A stretch of 64,000 nt of DNA from an uncultured Lachnospiraceae bacterium (GCA_902787715.1 CADAHQ010000004.1:1-64000); one strand, 5' to 3'; shown: positions 38,244-48,581, counted from the first letter of the stretch. Numbers and translations are program-made. Notes: generated by a model from the letters alone, not told the origin.

Positions 38244-39563
38244 ATGTTTAAAATGTTCGTCAACGCATTTAAGGTAAAGGATATTCGTAAGAAAATCATC
38301 TTCACGTTCCTTTGCATGATCGTGATTCGTCTGGGTTGCCAGATCGCATGCCCCGGCATGGGTGACGGCGTTAAGAACCTGATCAAGAATACGGATCTCG
38401 GTTTCCTCAGCGCGCTTACCGGCGGTTCGCTTGAGAAAATGTCGATTTTTGCGCTGAACGTTTCGCCGTACATTACGGCATCCATTATCATGCAGCTCAT
38501 GACCATCGCGATTCCGCGTCTGGCTGAGTTGCAGAAGGACGGAGAAACCGGTCGTAAGAAGATTGCCGAGATTTCCCGGTATCTGACAGTTGTGCTTGCT
38601 CTTATCGAGGGCGGCGCAATGGCTATCGGATTCCACAACTCGGGCTATCTTGCAGATGACAAGATCATCACGATCTTCATCATTACGGCTGCATTTACCG
38701 CAGGTTCCGCATTCCTGATGTGGCTCGGTGAGAACATCACGGAGCGTGGAGTCGGCAACGGTATCTCCATCATCCTTTTGATTAACATCGTTTCCGGTAT
38801 GCCGGGAACGTTTGTCGGACTGTATCAGCAGTTCGTACAGAGCAAGCCTATCGCAAAGGCAATCCTTGCAATCGCGATCATCGTGGTTGCAATCGTTGTC
38901 ACGCTTGTTCTGGTTATCCTTCTTCAGGATGCAGAGCGCAAGATTGCGGTTCAGTATTCGAAGAAGATGCAGGGCAGACGCATGGTTGGCGGCAACTCGT
39001 CCTTCATTCCCGTTAAGGTGAATACGGCGGGTGTTATTCCGGTCATCTTCGCTGTTTCCATTTTCCAGTTCCCGACGATTATCGCCAGCTTCTTCGGAAA
39101 GCAGGGACAGGCAAACGGAACCTTCGGCGAGAAGATTCTCTACGCCTGCAACACGTCGCATTGGTTTGATGTTTCCAGCTGGAGCAGATTTGCGTTCACG
39201 ATCGGTGCATTGTTCTATGTGGCAATGATTCTGTTCTTCGCATATTTCTACACCAGCATTACGTTCAATCCGATTGAGATTTCGAACAACATGAAGAAAG
39301 ACGGCGGCTTTATCCCGGGTATTCGTCCCGGTAAGCCTACGACGGACTATTTGGTTAAGGTTCTGAACAACATCGTGTTAATCGGTGCCGTGGGACTTGC
39401 GATCGTTGCTCTTATCCCGATTATTTTCGGCGGTGTTTTCAAAGCACAGATCGGTTTCGGCGGAACTTCCTTAATCATCGTTGTCGGTGTTATTCTTGAG
39501 ACCATGAAGCAGATCGAATCTCAGCTCTTGGTACGTCATTACAAGGGATTCCTGAATGACTAA
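38244..39563 (+). CDS. secY: SecY protein-translocation channel
   Basis: 439 aa channel subunit of the Sec translocon with ten predicted membrane helices. Conserved features: the plug region after TM1, [22 protein letters not shown] and the cytoplasmic [11 protein letters not shown] loop. The start is embedded at the rplO stop, so it is probably coupled. Confidence 0.97.
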   Translation: MFKMFVNAFKVKDIRKKIIFTFLCMIVIRLGCQIACPGMGDGVKNLIKNTDLGFLSALTGGSLEKMSIFALNVSPYITASIIMQLMTIAIPRLAELQKDGETGRKKIAEISRYLTVVLALIEGGAMAIGFHNSGYLADDKIITIFIITAAFTAGSAFLMWLGENITERGVGNGISIILLINIVSGMPGTFVGLYQQFVQSKPIAKAILAIAIIVVAIVVTLVLVILLQDAERKIAVQYSKKMQGRRMVGGNSSFIPVKVNTAGVIPVIFAVSIFQFPTIIASFFGKQGQANGTFGEKILYACNTSHWFDVSSWSRFAFTIGALFYVAMILFFAYFYTSITFNPIEISNNMKKDGGFIPGIRPGKPTTDYLVKVLNNIVLIGAVGLAIVALIPIIFGGVFKAQIGFGGTSLIIVVGVILETMKQIESQLLVRHYKGFLND

Positions 39564-39572
39564 AACGCATGT

Positions 39573-39606
39573 GGGCGGAGCATCGAAATGTTCCGCCCGC
39601 TTTTAC
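39573..39606 (+). terminator. Possible attenuator between secY and adk
   Basis: GGGCGGAGCAT / ATGTTCCGCCC stem (one G-U) with CGAA loop followed by GCTTTTAC. It may reduce transcription from the ribosomal genes into adk-map. Confidence 0.6.
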
Positions 39607-39618
39607 TTGGAGGCAGAT

Positions 39619-40260
39619 ATGAAGATTGTTATGTTGGGAGCGCCCGGTGCCGGCAAGGGTACGCAGGCGAAAATGATTTCCGCCAAATACGGCGTTCCGC
39701 ACATCTCCACGGGCGACATCTTCCGCGCGAACATCAAAAACGGCACGGAGCTCGGCGAGAAGGCAAAGAAGTATATGGACCAGGGCCTTCTGGTTCCGGA
39801 CGAGCTGACACTTGCCCTGATTATGGACCGCTTCGCACAGGATGATTGCAAGAACGGTTACGTTCTCGACGGTTTCCCGCGCACCATCGCTCAGGCCGAG
39901 GCTTTGACGAAGAGCCTTAAGGACAACGGCGACGCGCTGGATATGGCCATCGACGTGGATGTTCCCGATGAGAATATCATCGAGCGCATGGGCGGCAGAA
40001 GAGCATGCGTCAACTGCGGCGGCACGTACCACATTCTGTTCAACCCTCCGCATCGCGCAGGTTTCTGCGATCTGTGCGGCGGCGAACTGAGCATCCGCAA
40101 GGATGACCTGCCGGAGACCGTGAAGAAGCGCCTTACGGTTTACCATGAGCAGACCCAGCCGCTCATCGATTACTACACCGGCGAGGGAATCCTTCGCACA
40201 GTGGACGGCACAAAGGATGTCAACGAAGTATTTGCAGCGATTACCGAGCTGCTTGCATAA
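39619..40260 (+). CDS. adk: Adenylate kinase
   Basis: 213 aa, interconverts ATP+AMP and 2 ADP. P-loop GAPGAGKGT at residues 7-15, DGFPRT near 83 and a zinc-binding LID with C-x2-C...C-x2-C (CVNCG, CDLCG), the Gram-positive form. The ATG at 39619 follows TTGGAGG. Confidence 0.97.
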   Translation: MKIVMLGAPGAGKGTQAKMISAKYGVPHISTGDIFRANIKNGTELGEKAKKYMDQGLLVPDELTLALIMDRFAQDDCKNGYVLDGFPRTIAQAEALTKSLKDNGDALDMAIDVDVPDENIIERMGGRRACVNCGGTYHILFNPPHRAGFCDLCGGELSIRKDDLPETVKKRLTVYHEQTQPLIDYYTGEGILRTVDGTKDVNEVFAAITELLA

Positions 40261-40286
40261 GCCTGAGACTGCATAAGCCTGAGACT
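40255..40286 (+). repeat. Perfect 16-base tandem duplication at the adk stop
   Basis: GCATAAGCCTGAGACT occurs twice head to tail; the first copy contains the adk stop codon TAA, so the second copy carries a duplicate stop. A recent slippage or duplication product. Confidence 0.85.
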
Positions 40287-40332
40287 GGCGGATCGCGGTG
40301 AAACCGCGGTACGTATGGAAGGAGAGGCCAAA

Positions 40333-41085
40333 ATGGCAATTACAATCAAATCAAAAAGCGAAATTGAGAAAATGCGTGAGGCCGGGCGGCTTCTGTCCCT
40401 CGTTCACGACGAGATGGCAAAGCACGTTAGACCCGGAATCTCCACCATGGAGATCAACAAGATCGGTGAGGAGATGATTCGCAGCTTCGGCTGTGTTCCG
40501 TCGTTCCTCAACTACGAGGGCTATCCCGCGTCCATCTGCATCTCGGTCAACGACCGTGTGGTGCACGGAATTCCCAGCAGAAAAGAGATCCTCAAGGAGG
40601 GCGATATCGTCAGCCTTGACGCAGGACTCATCTACCAGGGATACCATTCGGACGCTGCAAGAACCTGGGCTGTCGGCGAGATTTCGCCGGAGGCGCGGAA
40701 GCTTGTGAATGTTACGCAGCAGAGTTTCTTCGAGGGCATTAAGCTCGCGAAGGCCGGAAATCATCTGTATGACATCTCCGCAGCCATCGAAGCGTATGTC
40801 ACGCCGTACGGTTTTACGTGTGTCCGCGATCTCGTTGGCCACGGCATCGGAACGAGCATGCACGAGGATCCGCAGATTCCCAATTTCCGTCAGCATCGCC
40901 GCGGCGTAAAGCTGCAGGCGGGAATGACCCTGGCCATCGAGCCCATGGTCAACATGGGAGGCTGGGAAGTGCGCGTCTTAGATGATGATTGGACCGTGGT
41001 GACGGAAGACGGAAGTCTTTCCTCGCACTACGAAAACACCATCCTCATCACCGACGGAGAGCCGGAGATTCTTTCCCTTCGGTAG
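40333..41085 (+). CDS. map: Methionine aminopeptidase, type I
   Basis: 250 aa metalloprotease removing the initiator Met after deformylation. Metal ligands: the two Asp in LDAGLIYQGYHSDAARTW, His in GHGIGTSMH, Glu in IEPM and the final Glu near ENTILIT. The ATG at 40333 follows GGAAGGAGAGG. Confidence 0.97.
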   Translation: MAITIKSKSEIEKMREAGRLLSLVHDEMAKHVRPGISTMEINKIGEEMIRSFGCVPSFLNYEGYPASICISVNDRVVHGIPSRKEILKEGDIVSLDAGLIYQGYHSDAARTWAVGEISPEARKLVNVTQQSFFEGIKLAKAGNHLYDISAAIEAYVTPYGFTCVRDLVGHGIGTSMHEDPQIPNFRQHRRGVKLQAGMTLAIEPMVNMGGWEVRVLDDDWTVVTEDGSLSSHYENTILITDGEPEILSLR

Positions 41086-41123
41086 GGAAGGATTTGCCGC
41101 AGCATTTCCACGGAAAATCCCGC

Positions 41124-41152
41124 TTGTAATGCGTAGGCGGGCGTGTTATAAT
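41124..41152 (+). promoter_or_regulatory. Promoter of infA
   Basis: TTGTAA (41124-41129), 17-base spacer, extended TGT-TATAAT (41144-41152). Confidence 0.75.
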
Positions 41153-41208
41153 GGTTGCGGTGCGGCAGAGGACCGCATGGTTTAGTTCTAGATTTACGGA
41201 GGATGTGT

Positions 41209-41427
41209 ATGTCGAAATCGGATGTTCTTGAGATGGAAGGTACCGTGTTGGAGAAGCTCCCGAACGCCATGTTCCAGGTTCAGCTGGAGAACGGCATGAA
41301 GGTGCTCGCTCATATCAGCGGTAAGCTTCGCATGAACTACATCAAGATTGTTCCCGGAGACAAAGTTACGTTGGAGCTTTCGCCCTACGACCTTACGAAG
41401 GGCAGAATCATCTGGCGTGATAAGTAA
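41209..41427 (+). CDS. infA: Translation initiation factor IF-1
   Basis: 72 aa S1/OB-fold protein that occupies the ribosomal A site during initiation. [33 protein letters not shown] start and [11 protein letters not shown] end are canonical. GGAGG before the ATG; its own promoter and terminator make it a separate unit within the spc region. Confidence 0.97.
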   Translation: MSKSDVLEMEGTVLEKLPNAMFQVQLENGMKVLAHISGKLRMNYIKIVPGDKVTLELSPYDLTKGRIIWRDK

Positions 41428-41443
41428 ACAAGACGGTAACACA

Positions 41444-41475
41444 CGGGCCTTCCTTTTAAAGGGAAGGCCCGTTTT
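41444..41475 (+). terminator. Terminator of infA
   Basis: CGGGCCTTCC / GGGAAGGCCCG stem with TTTTAAA loop followed by TTTT. Confidence 0.88.
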
Positions 41476-41520
41476 CCCGTTATATAAGGAAAAAACCTGA
41501 AAAAATAAGGAAAAAGAGGC

Positions 41521-41548
41521 TTGCATTTTACAAAAGTCATGCTATAAT
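41521..41548 (+). promoter_or_regulatory. Promoter of rpmJ
   Basis: TTGCAT (41521-41526), 16-base spacer, extended TGC-TATAAT (41540-41548). Confidence 0.72.
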
Positions 41549-41586
41549 GTTAAACGGACTTTTTTCGAAGAAAGGAGTGAAAAGCT

Positions 41587-41700
41587 ATGAAAGTTAGATC
41601 TTCAGTAAAGCCCATTTGCGAAAAATGCAAAATCATCAAAAGAAAAGGGAACATCATGATCATCTGTGAGAACCCGAAGCACAAACAGAGACAAGGCTGA
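41587..41700 (+). CDS. rpmJ: Ribosomal protein L36
   Basis: 37 aa zinc-binding 50S protein: [15 protein letters not shown] start with C11/C14, then C27 and H32 as remaining ligands. GAAAGGAGTG precedes the ATG. It has its own promoter and is separated from infA by a terminator. Confidence 0.97.
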   Translation: MKVRSSVKPICEKCKIIKRKGNIMIICENPKHKQRQG

Positions 41701-41701
41701 T

Positions 41702-41727
41702 AATCAACAATACTTGATTGGTTTTTT
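41702..41727 (+). terminator. Probable weak terminator after rpmJ
   Basis: AATCAA / TTGATT stem with CAATAC loop, followed by GGTTTTTT. The stem is AU-rich, so efficiency may be partial. An overlapping 10-base inverted repeat CAACAATACT / AGTATTGTTG (41705-41740) could compete with it. Confidence 0.5.
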
Positions 41728-41771
41728 GTGAGTATTGTTGCTACTCATATAAAAACAGCACTTGCTTTTTG

Positions 41772-41780
41772 TGTTACAAT
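41772..41780 (+). promoter_or_regulatory. Possible extended -10 promoter of the alpha operon
   Basis: TGT-TACAAT with no good -35 box; it would give a leader of about 265 bases before rpsM. Confidence 0.45.
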
Positions 41781-41784
41781 CGTT

Positions 41785-42049
41785 GCGCCTGATTTTTCCG
41801 GGTGCGACACCGTCAATCTCTCATCAGGATTGACACAAATTGTGATAGTGTGGGCAGAGAGCGTCATGCAGGGAAAGACGACTCTGCTTTAGCGACGGTT
41901 GTTTCATCGCTTTCGGTTCCGAAGTAATCGGGCTGTCACATTTTAAAGCGGCTGAGCCGGCTCGTTACCGGCAACGGAGAACGGTCATCCACCGGGATCC
42001 GATGGGCGTTTTTGCCCGAACATCATTATTTTTTGGAGGTTCAAAGTAC
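41785..42049 (+). promoter_or_regulatory. Long structured leader of the rpsM (alpha) operon
   Basis: About 265 bases with no supported gene. It contains several complementary arms, ending with a GGGC-GTTTTT-GCCC hairpin just upstream of the rpsM ribosome site (TTGGAGG). Since rpsD (S4, the autoregulator in other bacteria) is in this operon, an S4-responsive leader is a reasonable guess. Confidence 0.5.
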
Positions 42050-42418
42050 ATGGCTCGTATCAGTGGTGTAGACTTACCGAGAGAGAAACGTGTAGAGATC
42101 GGACTTACGTACATCTACGGTATCGGCAGAGTAAGTTCGAACAACATTCTTGCCAAGGCTGAAGTCAATCCGGACACGCGTGTTCGTGACCTGACCGATG
42201 AAGAGGTTAAGAGAATTGCCGCCGTTATCGACGGTGAGTACACGGTTGAGGGTGATCTCAGAAGAGATACCGCACTCAACATTAAGAAGTTGCAGGAAAT
42301 CGGATGCTATCGCGGAATCCGACACAGAAAGGGACTTCCTGTTCGCGGACAGAAGACCAAGACCAATGCAAGAACCCGCAAGGGTCCGAAGCGTACGGTT
42401 GCGAACAAGAAGAAGTAA
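42050..42418 (+). CDS. rpsM: Ribosomal protein S13
   Basis: 122 aa 30S head protein ([26 protein letters not shown]-terminal basic tail after [18 protein letters not shown]). The ATG follows TTTGGAGG; an upstream in-frame ATG at 42002 is in the leader and rejected. Confidence 0.98.
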   Translation: MARISGVDLPREKRVEIGLTYIYGIGRVSSNNILAKAEVNPDTRVRDLTDEEVKRIAAVIDGEYTVEGDLRRDTALNIKKLQEIGCYRGIRHRKGLPVRGQKTKTNARTRKGPKRTVANKKK

Positions 42419-42464
42419 TCGGTTTCCCACATTATTCTAAGCAAATCTTACAGGAGGTTTCGTG

Positions 42465-42866
42465 ATGGCTAAGAAATTAGTAGCAACGAAAAAGGGAGCG
42501 AAGAAGCGCGTCAAGAAGAATATCGATCGCGGACAGGCGCACATTCAGTCTTCCTTCAATAATACGATTGTTACCCTGACCGATACGGAGGGTAACACGA
42601 TTTCGTGGGCGAGCGCAGGCGGACTCGGTTTCCGTGGTTCTCGTAAGTCCACTCCTTATGCTGCACAGATGGCAGCAGAGACCGCAGCTAAGGCAGCGGT
42701 TGTACACGGTCTGAAGTCCGTTGACGTTATGGTTAAGGGACCCGGTACCGGTAGAGAAGCAGCGATTCGTGCCCTTCAGGCATGTGGTATCAACGTTACA
42801 AGCATCAAGGACGTTACGCCGGTTCCGCACAACGGATGCAGACCGCCGAAGCGTCGTAGAGTATAA
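42465..42866 (+). CDS. rpsK: Ribosomal protein S11
   Basis: 133 aa 30S platform protein ([15 protein letters not shown]). Two starts abut, GTG at 42462 and ATG at 42465; the ATG is chosen for spacing to AGGAGG. Confidence 0.98.
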   Translation: MAKKLVATKKGAKKRVKKNIDRGQAHIQSSFNNTIVTLTDTEGNTISWASAGGLGFRGSRKSTPYAAQMAAETAAKAAVVHGLKSVDVMVKGPGTGREAAIRALQACGINVTSIKDVTPVPHNGCRPPKRRRV

Positions 42867-42883
42867 TAGGAGGTTGAGATCAT

Positions 42884-43486
42884 ATGGCTAGAGAAATGGG
42901 TCCTGTTTTAAAGAGATGCAGATCGCTGGGTATCGAGCCCACCGTTCTGGGTATTGATAAGAAGTCCAACCGTCACAGCCTGCGCGCCGGCAAGAAGATC
43001 AGTGAGTACGGCATGCAGTTGCGCGAGAAGCAGAAGGCAAAGTTCATCTACGGTGTACTTGAGAAGCCTTTCCGCAACGACTTCGAGAAGGCGAAGAAGA
43101 TGAAGATCGGTACCACGGGTGAGAACCTTATGATTCTCCTCGAGACCAGACTTGACAATATCGTATTCCGCCTTGGTTTCGCCCGCACGCGCGTTGAGGC
43201 GAGACAGATTGTTGACCACAAGCACATCCTTGTCAACGGCAAGTGTGTAAATATCCCGTCCTACAATGTTAAGCCCGGTGACGTTATCAGCGTCAGCGAG
43301 AAGGCTAAGAACAAGGCCGGACAGAGATTCAAGGACATCCTTGAGGCAAATGCCGGAAGAATGGTTCCGGGTTGGCTTGAGTCCGATGCAGAGAACCTTA
43401 CCGGTACCGTGAAGGAATATCCTACGAGAGATCAGATCGATGTTCCGGTAAACGAGGTGCTTATCGTCGAGTTGTACTCCAAGTAA
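42884..43486 (+). CDS. rpsD: Ribosomal protein S4
   Basis: 200 aa 30S assembly initiator and, in several bacteria, translational repressor of its own operon. S4-type RNA-binding motif [19 protein letters not shown] near residues 105-123. Start ATG after AGGAGG. Confidence 0.98.
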   Translation: MAREMGPVLKRCRSLGIEPTVLGIDKKSNRHSLRAGKKISEYGMQLREKQKAKFIYGVLEKPFRNDFEKAKKMKIGTTGENLMILLETRLDNIVFRLGFARTRVEARQIVDHKHILVNGKCVNIPSYNVKPGDVISVSEKAKNKAGQRFKDILEANAGRMVPGWLESDAENLTGTVKEYPTRDQIDVPVNEVLIVELYSK

Positions 43487-43525
43487 ACGAAGGCTTAAAG
43501 CAGACGCCGAAAAGGAGGGTCGCAC

Positions 43526-44485
43526 ATGTTTGATTTTGAAAAACCGGGAATCACCATCGCAGAGATTTCCGATGATAAGAAATACGGTCGATTCGTTGTG
43601 GAACCGCTGGAGCGCGGCTATGGCACAACGCTTGGCAATTCGCTTCGCAGAATCATGCTCTCTTCCTTGCCGGGTGCGGCTGTCAGTCAGGTAAAGATTG
43701 ACGGCGTTGTTCATGAGCTCAGCACCATCCCCGGAGTTATGGAGGATGTGACCGAGATCATCATGAATATCAAGAGCCTCGCGATCAAGGACAACAGCGA
43801 ATCCGAGGAGCCGAAGAAAGCCTACATCGAATTTAACGGTGAGGGCGTGGTTACCGCTGCGGATATTCACGTAGACAGTGACATTGAAATCATCAATAAG
43901 AATCAGGTTATCGCTACGCTGAACGGCGGTGCGGACAGCAAGCTTTACATGGAGCTCACGATCACCAAGGGTCGCGGCTATGTGAGCGCTGACAAGAATA
44001 AGAGAGATGACATGCCGATCGGTGTGATCGCCGTGGATTCCATCTATACGCCCGTTGAGCGTGTTAACCTTACGGTTACCAACACGCGTGTCGGCCAGAT
44101 GACCGATTATGACAAGCTGATTCTTGACATTTACACCAACGGAACGCTGGCTCCGGATGATGCCGTAAGTCTTGCGGCTAAGGTTCTGAGCGAGCATCTG
44201 AATACCTTCATCGATTTGTCCGAGAGCGCTCAGAGAGCTGAGATCATGGCTGAGCCCGTGAACAACGAGCACGACCGTGTTCTTGAGATGAACATCGATG
44301 AGTTGGAACTTTCCGTTCGTTCGTTCAACTGCCTCAAGAGAGCCGGTATCAACACGGTTGAGGAGCTGACAAACAAGACAGCGGAGGACATGATGAAGGT
44401 GAGAAACCTCGGAAAGAAGTCTCTCGAAGAGGTTACCCAGAAGCTTCATGAGCTCGGCTTGGAATTCAAGTCTGCGGATGAGTAA
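43526..44485 (+). CDS. rpoA: RNA polymerase alpha subunit
   Basis: 319 aa. N-terminal assembly domain ([36 protein letters not shown] motif) and C-terminal domain (about 245-315) with the DNA-binding helix-hairpin region [12 protein letters not shown] and [11 protein letters not shown]. Normal length and order after rpsD. Confidence 0.98.
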   Translation: MFDFEKPGITIAEISDDKKYGRFVVEPLERGYGTTLGNSLRRIMLSSLPGAAVSQVKIDGVVHELSTIPGVMEDVTEIIMNIKSLAIKDNSESEEPKKAYIEFNGEGVVTAADIHVDSDIEIINKNQVIATLNGGADSKLYMELTITKGRGYVSADKNKRDDMPIGVIAVDSIYTPVERVNLTVTNTRVGQMTDYDKLILDIYTNGTLAPDDAVSLAAKVLSEHLNTFIDLSESAQRAEIMAEPVNNEHDRVLEMNIDELELSVRSFNCLKRAGINTVEELTNKTAEDMMKVRNLGKKSLEEVTQKLHELGLEFKSADE

Positions 44486-44547
44486 GCAAACGCTTTTCAC
44501 GCAGGTCAACAAAACGCCGCGGCCATGCGGCAGAGTGGAGGAATGAT

Positions 44548-45081
44548 ATGGCAGGATATAGAAAGCTTGGCAGAACTTCCAGCCAGAGAAAGGCTCTGTT
44601 GAGAAACCAGGTTACCAACCTTCTTTTCAACGGAAAGATGGTAACGACAGAGCAGAAGGCTAAGGAAGTTCGCAGCATTGCAGAAAAGTTTATCACCCTC
44701 GCCGTGAAGGAAAAGGACAACTACGAGACGGTTACCGTTAAGGCTAAGGTTGCCCGCAAGGATAAGGACGGCAAGAGAGTGAAGGAAGTCGTAGACGGCA
44801 AGAAAGTTACCGTATTCGACGAGGTCGAGAAGACCATCAAGAAGGACAAGGCTTCCCGTCTTCATGCGAGAAGAGAGATGATGGCATTTTTCTATCCCGT
44901 TAAGAAGTATGATCCTTCGGTAAAGGGCAGAAAGGCCGTGAAGGATTTCGACCTTGTTGCGAAGATGTTCGACGAGATCGCACCCAAGTACGAGAAGCGT
45001 AAGGGCGGTTACACGAGAATCGTGAAGATCGGCCAGCGCAAGGGCGACGCAGCAATGGAAGTCCTCATTGAGCTTGTATAA
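44548..45081 (+). CDS. rplQ: Ribosomal protein L17 with internal insertion
   Basis: 177 aa versus about 115-130 for most bacterial L17. The core ([39 protein letters not shown]) is normal, but about 45 residues (roughly 54-101), rich in Lys, Asp and Val, are inserted before LHARR. A similar insertion is, to my recollection, common in Lachnospiraceae. The insertion is in frame and continuous, so it is not an error. Confidence 0.95.
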   Translation: MAGYRKLGRTSSQRKALLRNQVTNLLFNGKMVTTEQKAKEVRSIAEKFITLAVKEKDNYETVTVKAKVARKDKDGKRVKEVVDGKKVTVFDEVEKTIKKDKASRLHARREMMAFFYPVKKYDPSVKGRKAVKDFDLVAKMFDEIAPKYEKRKGGYTRIVKIGQRKGDAAMEVLIELV

Positions 45082-45108
45082 GGGATTCAGAAAGGAAGAA
45101 ACCGACAG

Positions 45109-45143
45109 GGCAGTGTAGTGTGACTACGCTGCCTTTCCTTTTA
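45109..45143 (+). terminator. Terminator at the end of the alpha operon
   Basis: GGCAGTGTAGT / ACTACGCTGCC stem (one G-U), GTG loop, TTTCCTTTT tail; 27 bases after rplQ. Confidence 0.78.
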
Positions 45144-45161
45144 AAAATAGGCGGAGGGTGT

Positions 45162-46925
45162 ATGATACCGGTTGTGACAAAAGGTCTGGTGCATGACTAT
45201 GTGACCAGAGATGAAGAGGGCAATGCCTCGGAAACCAAACGGGCGCTCGACCACGTGGAAATCACCGTGGAAGAGGGCCAGTTTGTCGCGATTTTAGGTG
45301 CCAACGGCTCCGGCAAATCCACCCTCGCCAAGCACATAAACGCGCTTCTTCTCCCGTCTGACGGAACCGTTCTCACCTGCGACATGGACACGGCGGACGA
45401 TTCGTATCTCTGGGAGATCCGTAAAAACGCAGGCATGGTGTTCCAAAACCCCGACAACCAGATTGTGGCTTCCGTGGTGGAGGAGGACGTGGGCTTCGGC
45501 CCCGAGAACCTCGGCGTTCCCACGGAGGAGATTCTAACCCGGGTTTCGGACAGCCTTCGCGCTGTCGGAATGACCGCTTACAAGAGCACGTCTCCGAACA
45601 AGCTCTCCGGCGGACAGAAGCAGCGTGTTGCCATCGCGGGAATCCTGGCGATGGAACCCCGTTGTATTCTCTTAGACGAGCCCACGGCCATGCTTGACCC
45701 CATCGGCCGCCGGGAAGTCCTGGAGACCGTGCATCGCCTTAACCGAGAGAAGAACATTACGGTATTGCTGATTACCCACTATATGGAAGAAGTCATAGAC
45801 GCCGACCGCGTGATTGTGATGCGGGATGGCACGGTGCGCATGCAGGGGACACCCCGCGAGATTTTCTCCCGCGTGGAGGAGCTTAAGGACCTTCGTCTGG
45901 AGGTGCCGCAGGTGACCGAGCTTTCACACGAGCTGGCGAAGCGCGGATTGCCCATGAAGATCACGCTGACGCCGGAAGAATTTGCCGAGGAGTACGCCGC
46001 AAAATGCGCGGGCAACCTCCCGGTGCGTGCGAATAAAGAAAATGCTGCGGAGAGCGCGCGGAAAGAAACGGCTGCCGACGCGGCGCCGGTGCTTTCCCTT
46101 CGGGATGCGAAGTTTGTGTACGGCGAGGGGACGGCGTTTGAGAAGACTGCGGTGGACGATGTCACCGTGGATGTGTATCCTGGCGAGTACATCGGCTTAA
46201 TCGGACACACCGGCTCCGGCAAGTCGACGCTGATTCAGCTTTTTAACGGCCTCGAGAAACCCACCTCCGGCACCGTGTGCTTCGAGGGGGAGGATATCGC
46301 AGGCGACAAATACAACCGCCGTGAGCTGCGGTTTAACGTCGGTCTGGTGTTCCAGTATCCGGACCATCAGCTGTTTGAAACCACCGTGTTCCAGGACGTC
46401 TGCTACGGACCGAAGAACCAGGGCCTGGCGGGCGATGAACTGAAGGAGCGCGCCGAGTGGGCGCTTCGCCTTGTGGGCGTTGATGAATCCCAGTGGCAGT
46501 CGTCGCCCTTTGAGCTCTCCGGCGGACAGAAGCGCCGCGTGGCTATCGCGGGCGTACTTGCCATGAAGCCGAAGGTCCTCGTTTTGGACGAGCCCACGGC
46601 CGGACTGGACCCCGGCGGACGGGATGAGATTCTCTCGGAGATCGACCGCATCCGGAAGGAGACCGGAATGACGGTCATCTTAGTATCGCACCGCATGGAG
46701 GATGTGGCGCGGTATGCGGACCGTCTGATTGTGATGAACGACGGAAAGGTCCTGTATGCGGACACGCCGCGGGAGGTATTTAAGCACCGCGCGGAGCTCA
46801 CGGAAGTGGGGCTTGAGGTGCCGCAGGTAACCCAGGTGATGCAGCTTCTTAAGGAGCGCGGCATCCCGGTGCCGACAGACATCATCACGACGGAAGAGGC
46901 GATCAAAGCACTGCTTCCGGAATAA
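45162..46925 (+). CDS. Fused ECF-transporter ATPase (EcfA1-EcfA2 in one chain)
   Basis: 587 aa containing two complete ABC ATPase domains. Domain 1 has Walker [10 protein letters not shown] at 46-54, Q-loop, [12 protein letters not shown] signature and LDEPTAMLD; domain 2 has Walker [10 protein letters not shown] at 348-356, [12 protein letters not shown] and [10 protein letters not shown] charged Ala/Lys/Glu-rich linker (about 280-308) joins them. In most Firmicutes these are two genes, ecfA1 and ecfA2, at this exact position after rplQ. They energise vitamin and metal uptake with EcfT and separate S components. GGCGGAGGG precedes the ATG. Confidence 0.92.
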   Translation: MIPVVTKGLVHDYVTRDEEGNASETKRALDHVEITVEEGQFVAILGANGSGKSTLAKHINALLLPSDGTVLTCDMDTADDSYLWEIRKNAGMVFQNPDNQIVASVVEEDVGFGPENLGVPTEEILTRVSDSLRAVGMTAYKSTSPNKLSGGQKQRVAIAGILAMEPRCILLDEPTAMLDPIGRREVLETVHRLNREKNITVLLITHYMEEVIDADRVIVMRDGTVRMQGTPREIFSRVEELKDLRLEVPQVTELSHELAKRGLPMKITLTPEEFAEEYAAKCAGNLPVRANKENAAESARKETAADAAPVLSLRDAKFVYGEGTAFEKTAVDDVTVDVYPGEYIGLIGHTGSGKSTLIQLFNGLEKPTSGTVCFEGEDIAGDKYNRRELRFNVGLVFQYPDHQLFETTVFQDVCYGPKNQGLAGDELKERAEWALRLVGVDESQWQSSPFELSGGQKRRVAIAGVLAMKPKVLVLDEPTAGLDPGGRDEILSEIDRIRKETGMTVILVSHRMEDVARYADRLIVMNDGKVLYADTPREVFKHRAELTEVGLEVPQVTQVMQLLKERGIPVPTDIITTEEAIKALLPE

Positions 46926-46976
46926 AACAGGCAGAGCATGGAAATACGCGGCGAGGCCGCGGGAAAGGAGACGCAC

Positions 46977-47783
46977 ATGCTTCGGGATATCACCATCGGA
47001 CAGTATTACCCGGCGGAATCCTGCATTCACCGGCTGGATCCCCGGACGAAGATTGTGGGTACGATGTTGTACATCATAAGCCTCTTTCTGTTCAAGTCGT
47101 TCCCGGGATTTATCGTGGTTGTCACGGCGTACACCGGCATCCTGATTCTATCGCACGTGCCGTTCTCCTACGTAATCCGCGGACTGAAGCCGATTCTTCT
47201 GATTTTGTTTATCACGGTATTTTTCAATATTCTGGCCACAAAGGGCACGGTGCTTTGGCAGTGGAAGGCCATCACCATCACAAAGGAAGGCCTGCAGCGC
47301 GGCGCGTTCATGGGCTTTCGACTGATTCTCCTGATTCTCGGGACGTCGATGATGACCTACACAACGACGCCGAACCAGCTCACGGACGGCCTGGAGAGGC
47401 TGATGGCGCCTTTGAAGGTGCTGCATTTTCCGGTGCATGAGATGGCCATGATGATGTCCATCGCGCTTCGGTTCATCCCGATTCTTACGGAGGAGGCGAC
47501 CCGCATCCGCAAGGCTCAGACGGCCCGCGGCGCGGACATGGAAAGCGGCGGCCTGATTAAGCGCGCCAAATCCATGGTTCCGCTGTTCATTCCCCTGTTG
47601 GTTTCCGCGTTCCACCGGGCCTTTGACCTAGCCATGGCCATGGAGGCGCGGTGCTACCACGGCGGCAAGGGGCGCACGAAGATGAAGCCGCTTCGGTACC
47701 GGCTTCGGGATGCATTTGCCTATCTTTATCTGGGATGCTATTTGGGAACGATTATTCTTTTGCGGGTTTGGCTGAAGATTTAG
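46977..47783 (+). CDS. ecfT: ECF transporter transmembrane protein EcfT
   Basis: 268 aa membrane scaffold of energy-coupling-factor transporters, linking the ATPases to substrate-binding S components. About five to six hydrophobic segments; coupling helices carry QTARGAD near residues 180-186, the Ala-Arg-Gly signature, and MEARCYHGG near 221-229. The ATG follows GGAAAGGAG. 51 bases after the fused ATPase gene, probably the same operon. Confidence 0.94.
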   Translation: MLRDITIGQYYPAESCIHRLDPRTKIVGTMLYIISLFLFKSFPGFIVVVTAYTGILILSHVPFSYVIRGLKPILLILFITVFFNILATKGTVLWQWKAITITKEGLQRGAFMGFRLILLILGTSMMTYTTTPNQLTDGLERLMAPLKVLHFPVHEMAMMMSIALRFIPILTEEATRIRKAQTARGADMESGGLIKRAKSMVPLFIPLLVSAFHRAFDLAMAMEARCYHGGKGRTKMKPLRYRLRDAFAYLYLGCYLGTIILLRVWLKI

Positions 47784-47819
47784 GCCGCCCGCGGAAAATG
47801 CACGGAAACGGAGGAGGAC

Positions 47820-48581
47820 ATGCGGCGAATTGCTGTCGAAATCGCATATGACGGAACGGCGTACTCCGGCTGGCAGGCGCAGGCAAATGCCGTGACTGTG
47901 GAGGGGACGCTGCGGGACGCGATTCGGAGGCTGTGCGGCGAGGAGGCGTTGACCTTCGGCGCGAGCCGGACGGATGCCGGGGTCCATGCGCTTTGCAACG
48001 TTGCGGCGTGGGACACGGAGTCGCCCATCCCCGCGGAGAAGTTCGCTCCCGCGTTAAATTCTTTCCTTCCGGACGACATCCGCATCATCCGGTCGTGGGA
48101 GGCCGGCGAAGGGTTTCATCCGCGGTTTGACGCCCACAGCAAGCGGTATGAGTACCGCATCGCCTGCGGGTCGGTGGTGAATCCGCTGCGGTGCCGCTAT
48201 GTGTGCGGCGTGCGGGAGACACTGGATGTGGGCGCGATGCAAAAAGGCGCGGATGGATTTGTCGGGATCCATGATTTCTCGGCTTTCTGCAGCGCGGGCG
48301 CGCAGAGCGAGAGCAAGGTTCGCACCGTGACGAAGTGCGAGGTATACACGGACGCCGGGGAGATTGTCATCGGCGTGGAGGGCGACGGCTTTTTGTACAA
48401 TATGATCCGGATTCTTGCCGGCACGCTGATTGAGATGGGGCGCGGCGCGAAGCCCGCGGAGAGCATGGCGGACATTCTGGAATCGAAGGACCGCACGAAA
48501 GCGGGGCCGACAGCGCCGCCGCAGGGGCTTACTCTTGTGAAAATATGGTACAAAACCACAGAAACGTCAAATGCAAATTGA
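47820..48581 (+). CDS. truA: tRNA pseudouridine(38-40) synthase
   Basis: 253 aa TruA family. Opens MRRIAVEIAYDGTAYSGWQ; the catalytic Asp is in SRTDAGVHAL near residue 52; TKCEV and VEGDGFLYNMIRI motifs follow. Adjacent to ecfT and upstream of rplM-rpsI, the normal Firmicutes order. A CGGAAAATGC decamer lies in the short gap before it. Confidence 0.96.
   Translation: MRRIAVEIAYDGTAYSGWQAQANAVTVEGTLRDAIRRLCGEEALTFGASRTDAGVHALCNVAAWDTESPIPAEKFAPALNSFLPDDIRIIRSWEAGEGFHPRFDAHSKRYEYRIACGSVVNPLRCRYVCGVRETLDVGAMQKGADGFVGIHDFSAFCSAGAQSESKVRTVTKCEVYTDAGEIVIGVEGDGFLYNMIRILAGTLIEMGRGAKPAESMADILESKDRTKAGPTAPPQGLTLVKIWYKTTETSNAN

Noticed and set aside
42002..42049. Upstream ATG adding 16 residues to S13
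   Set aside because: No ribosome site; the TTGGAGG at about 42034 matches the ATG at 42050 and the known S13 N-terminus.
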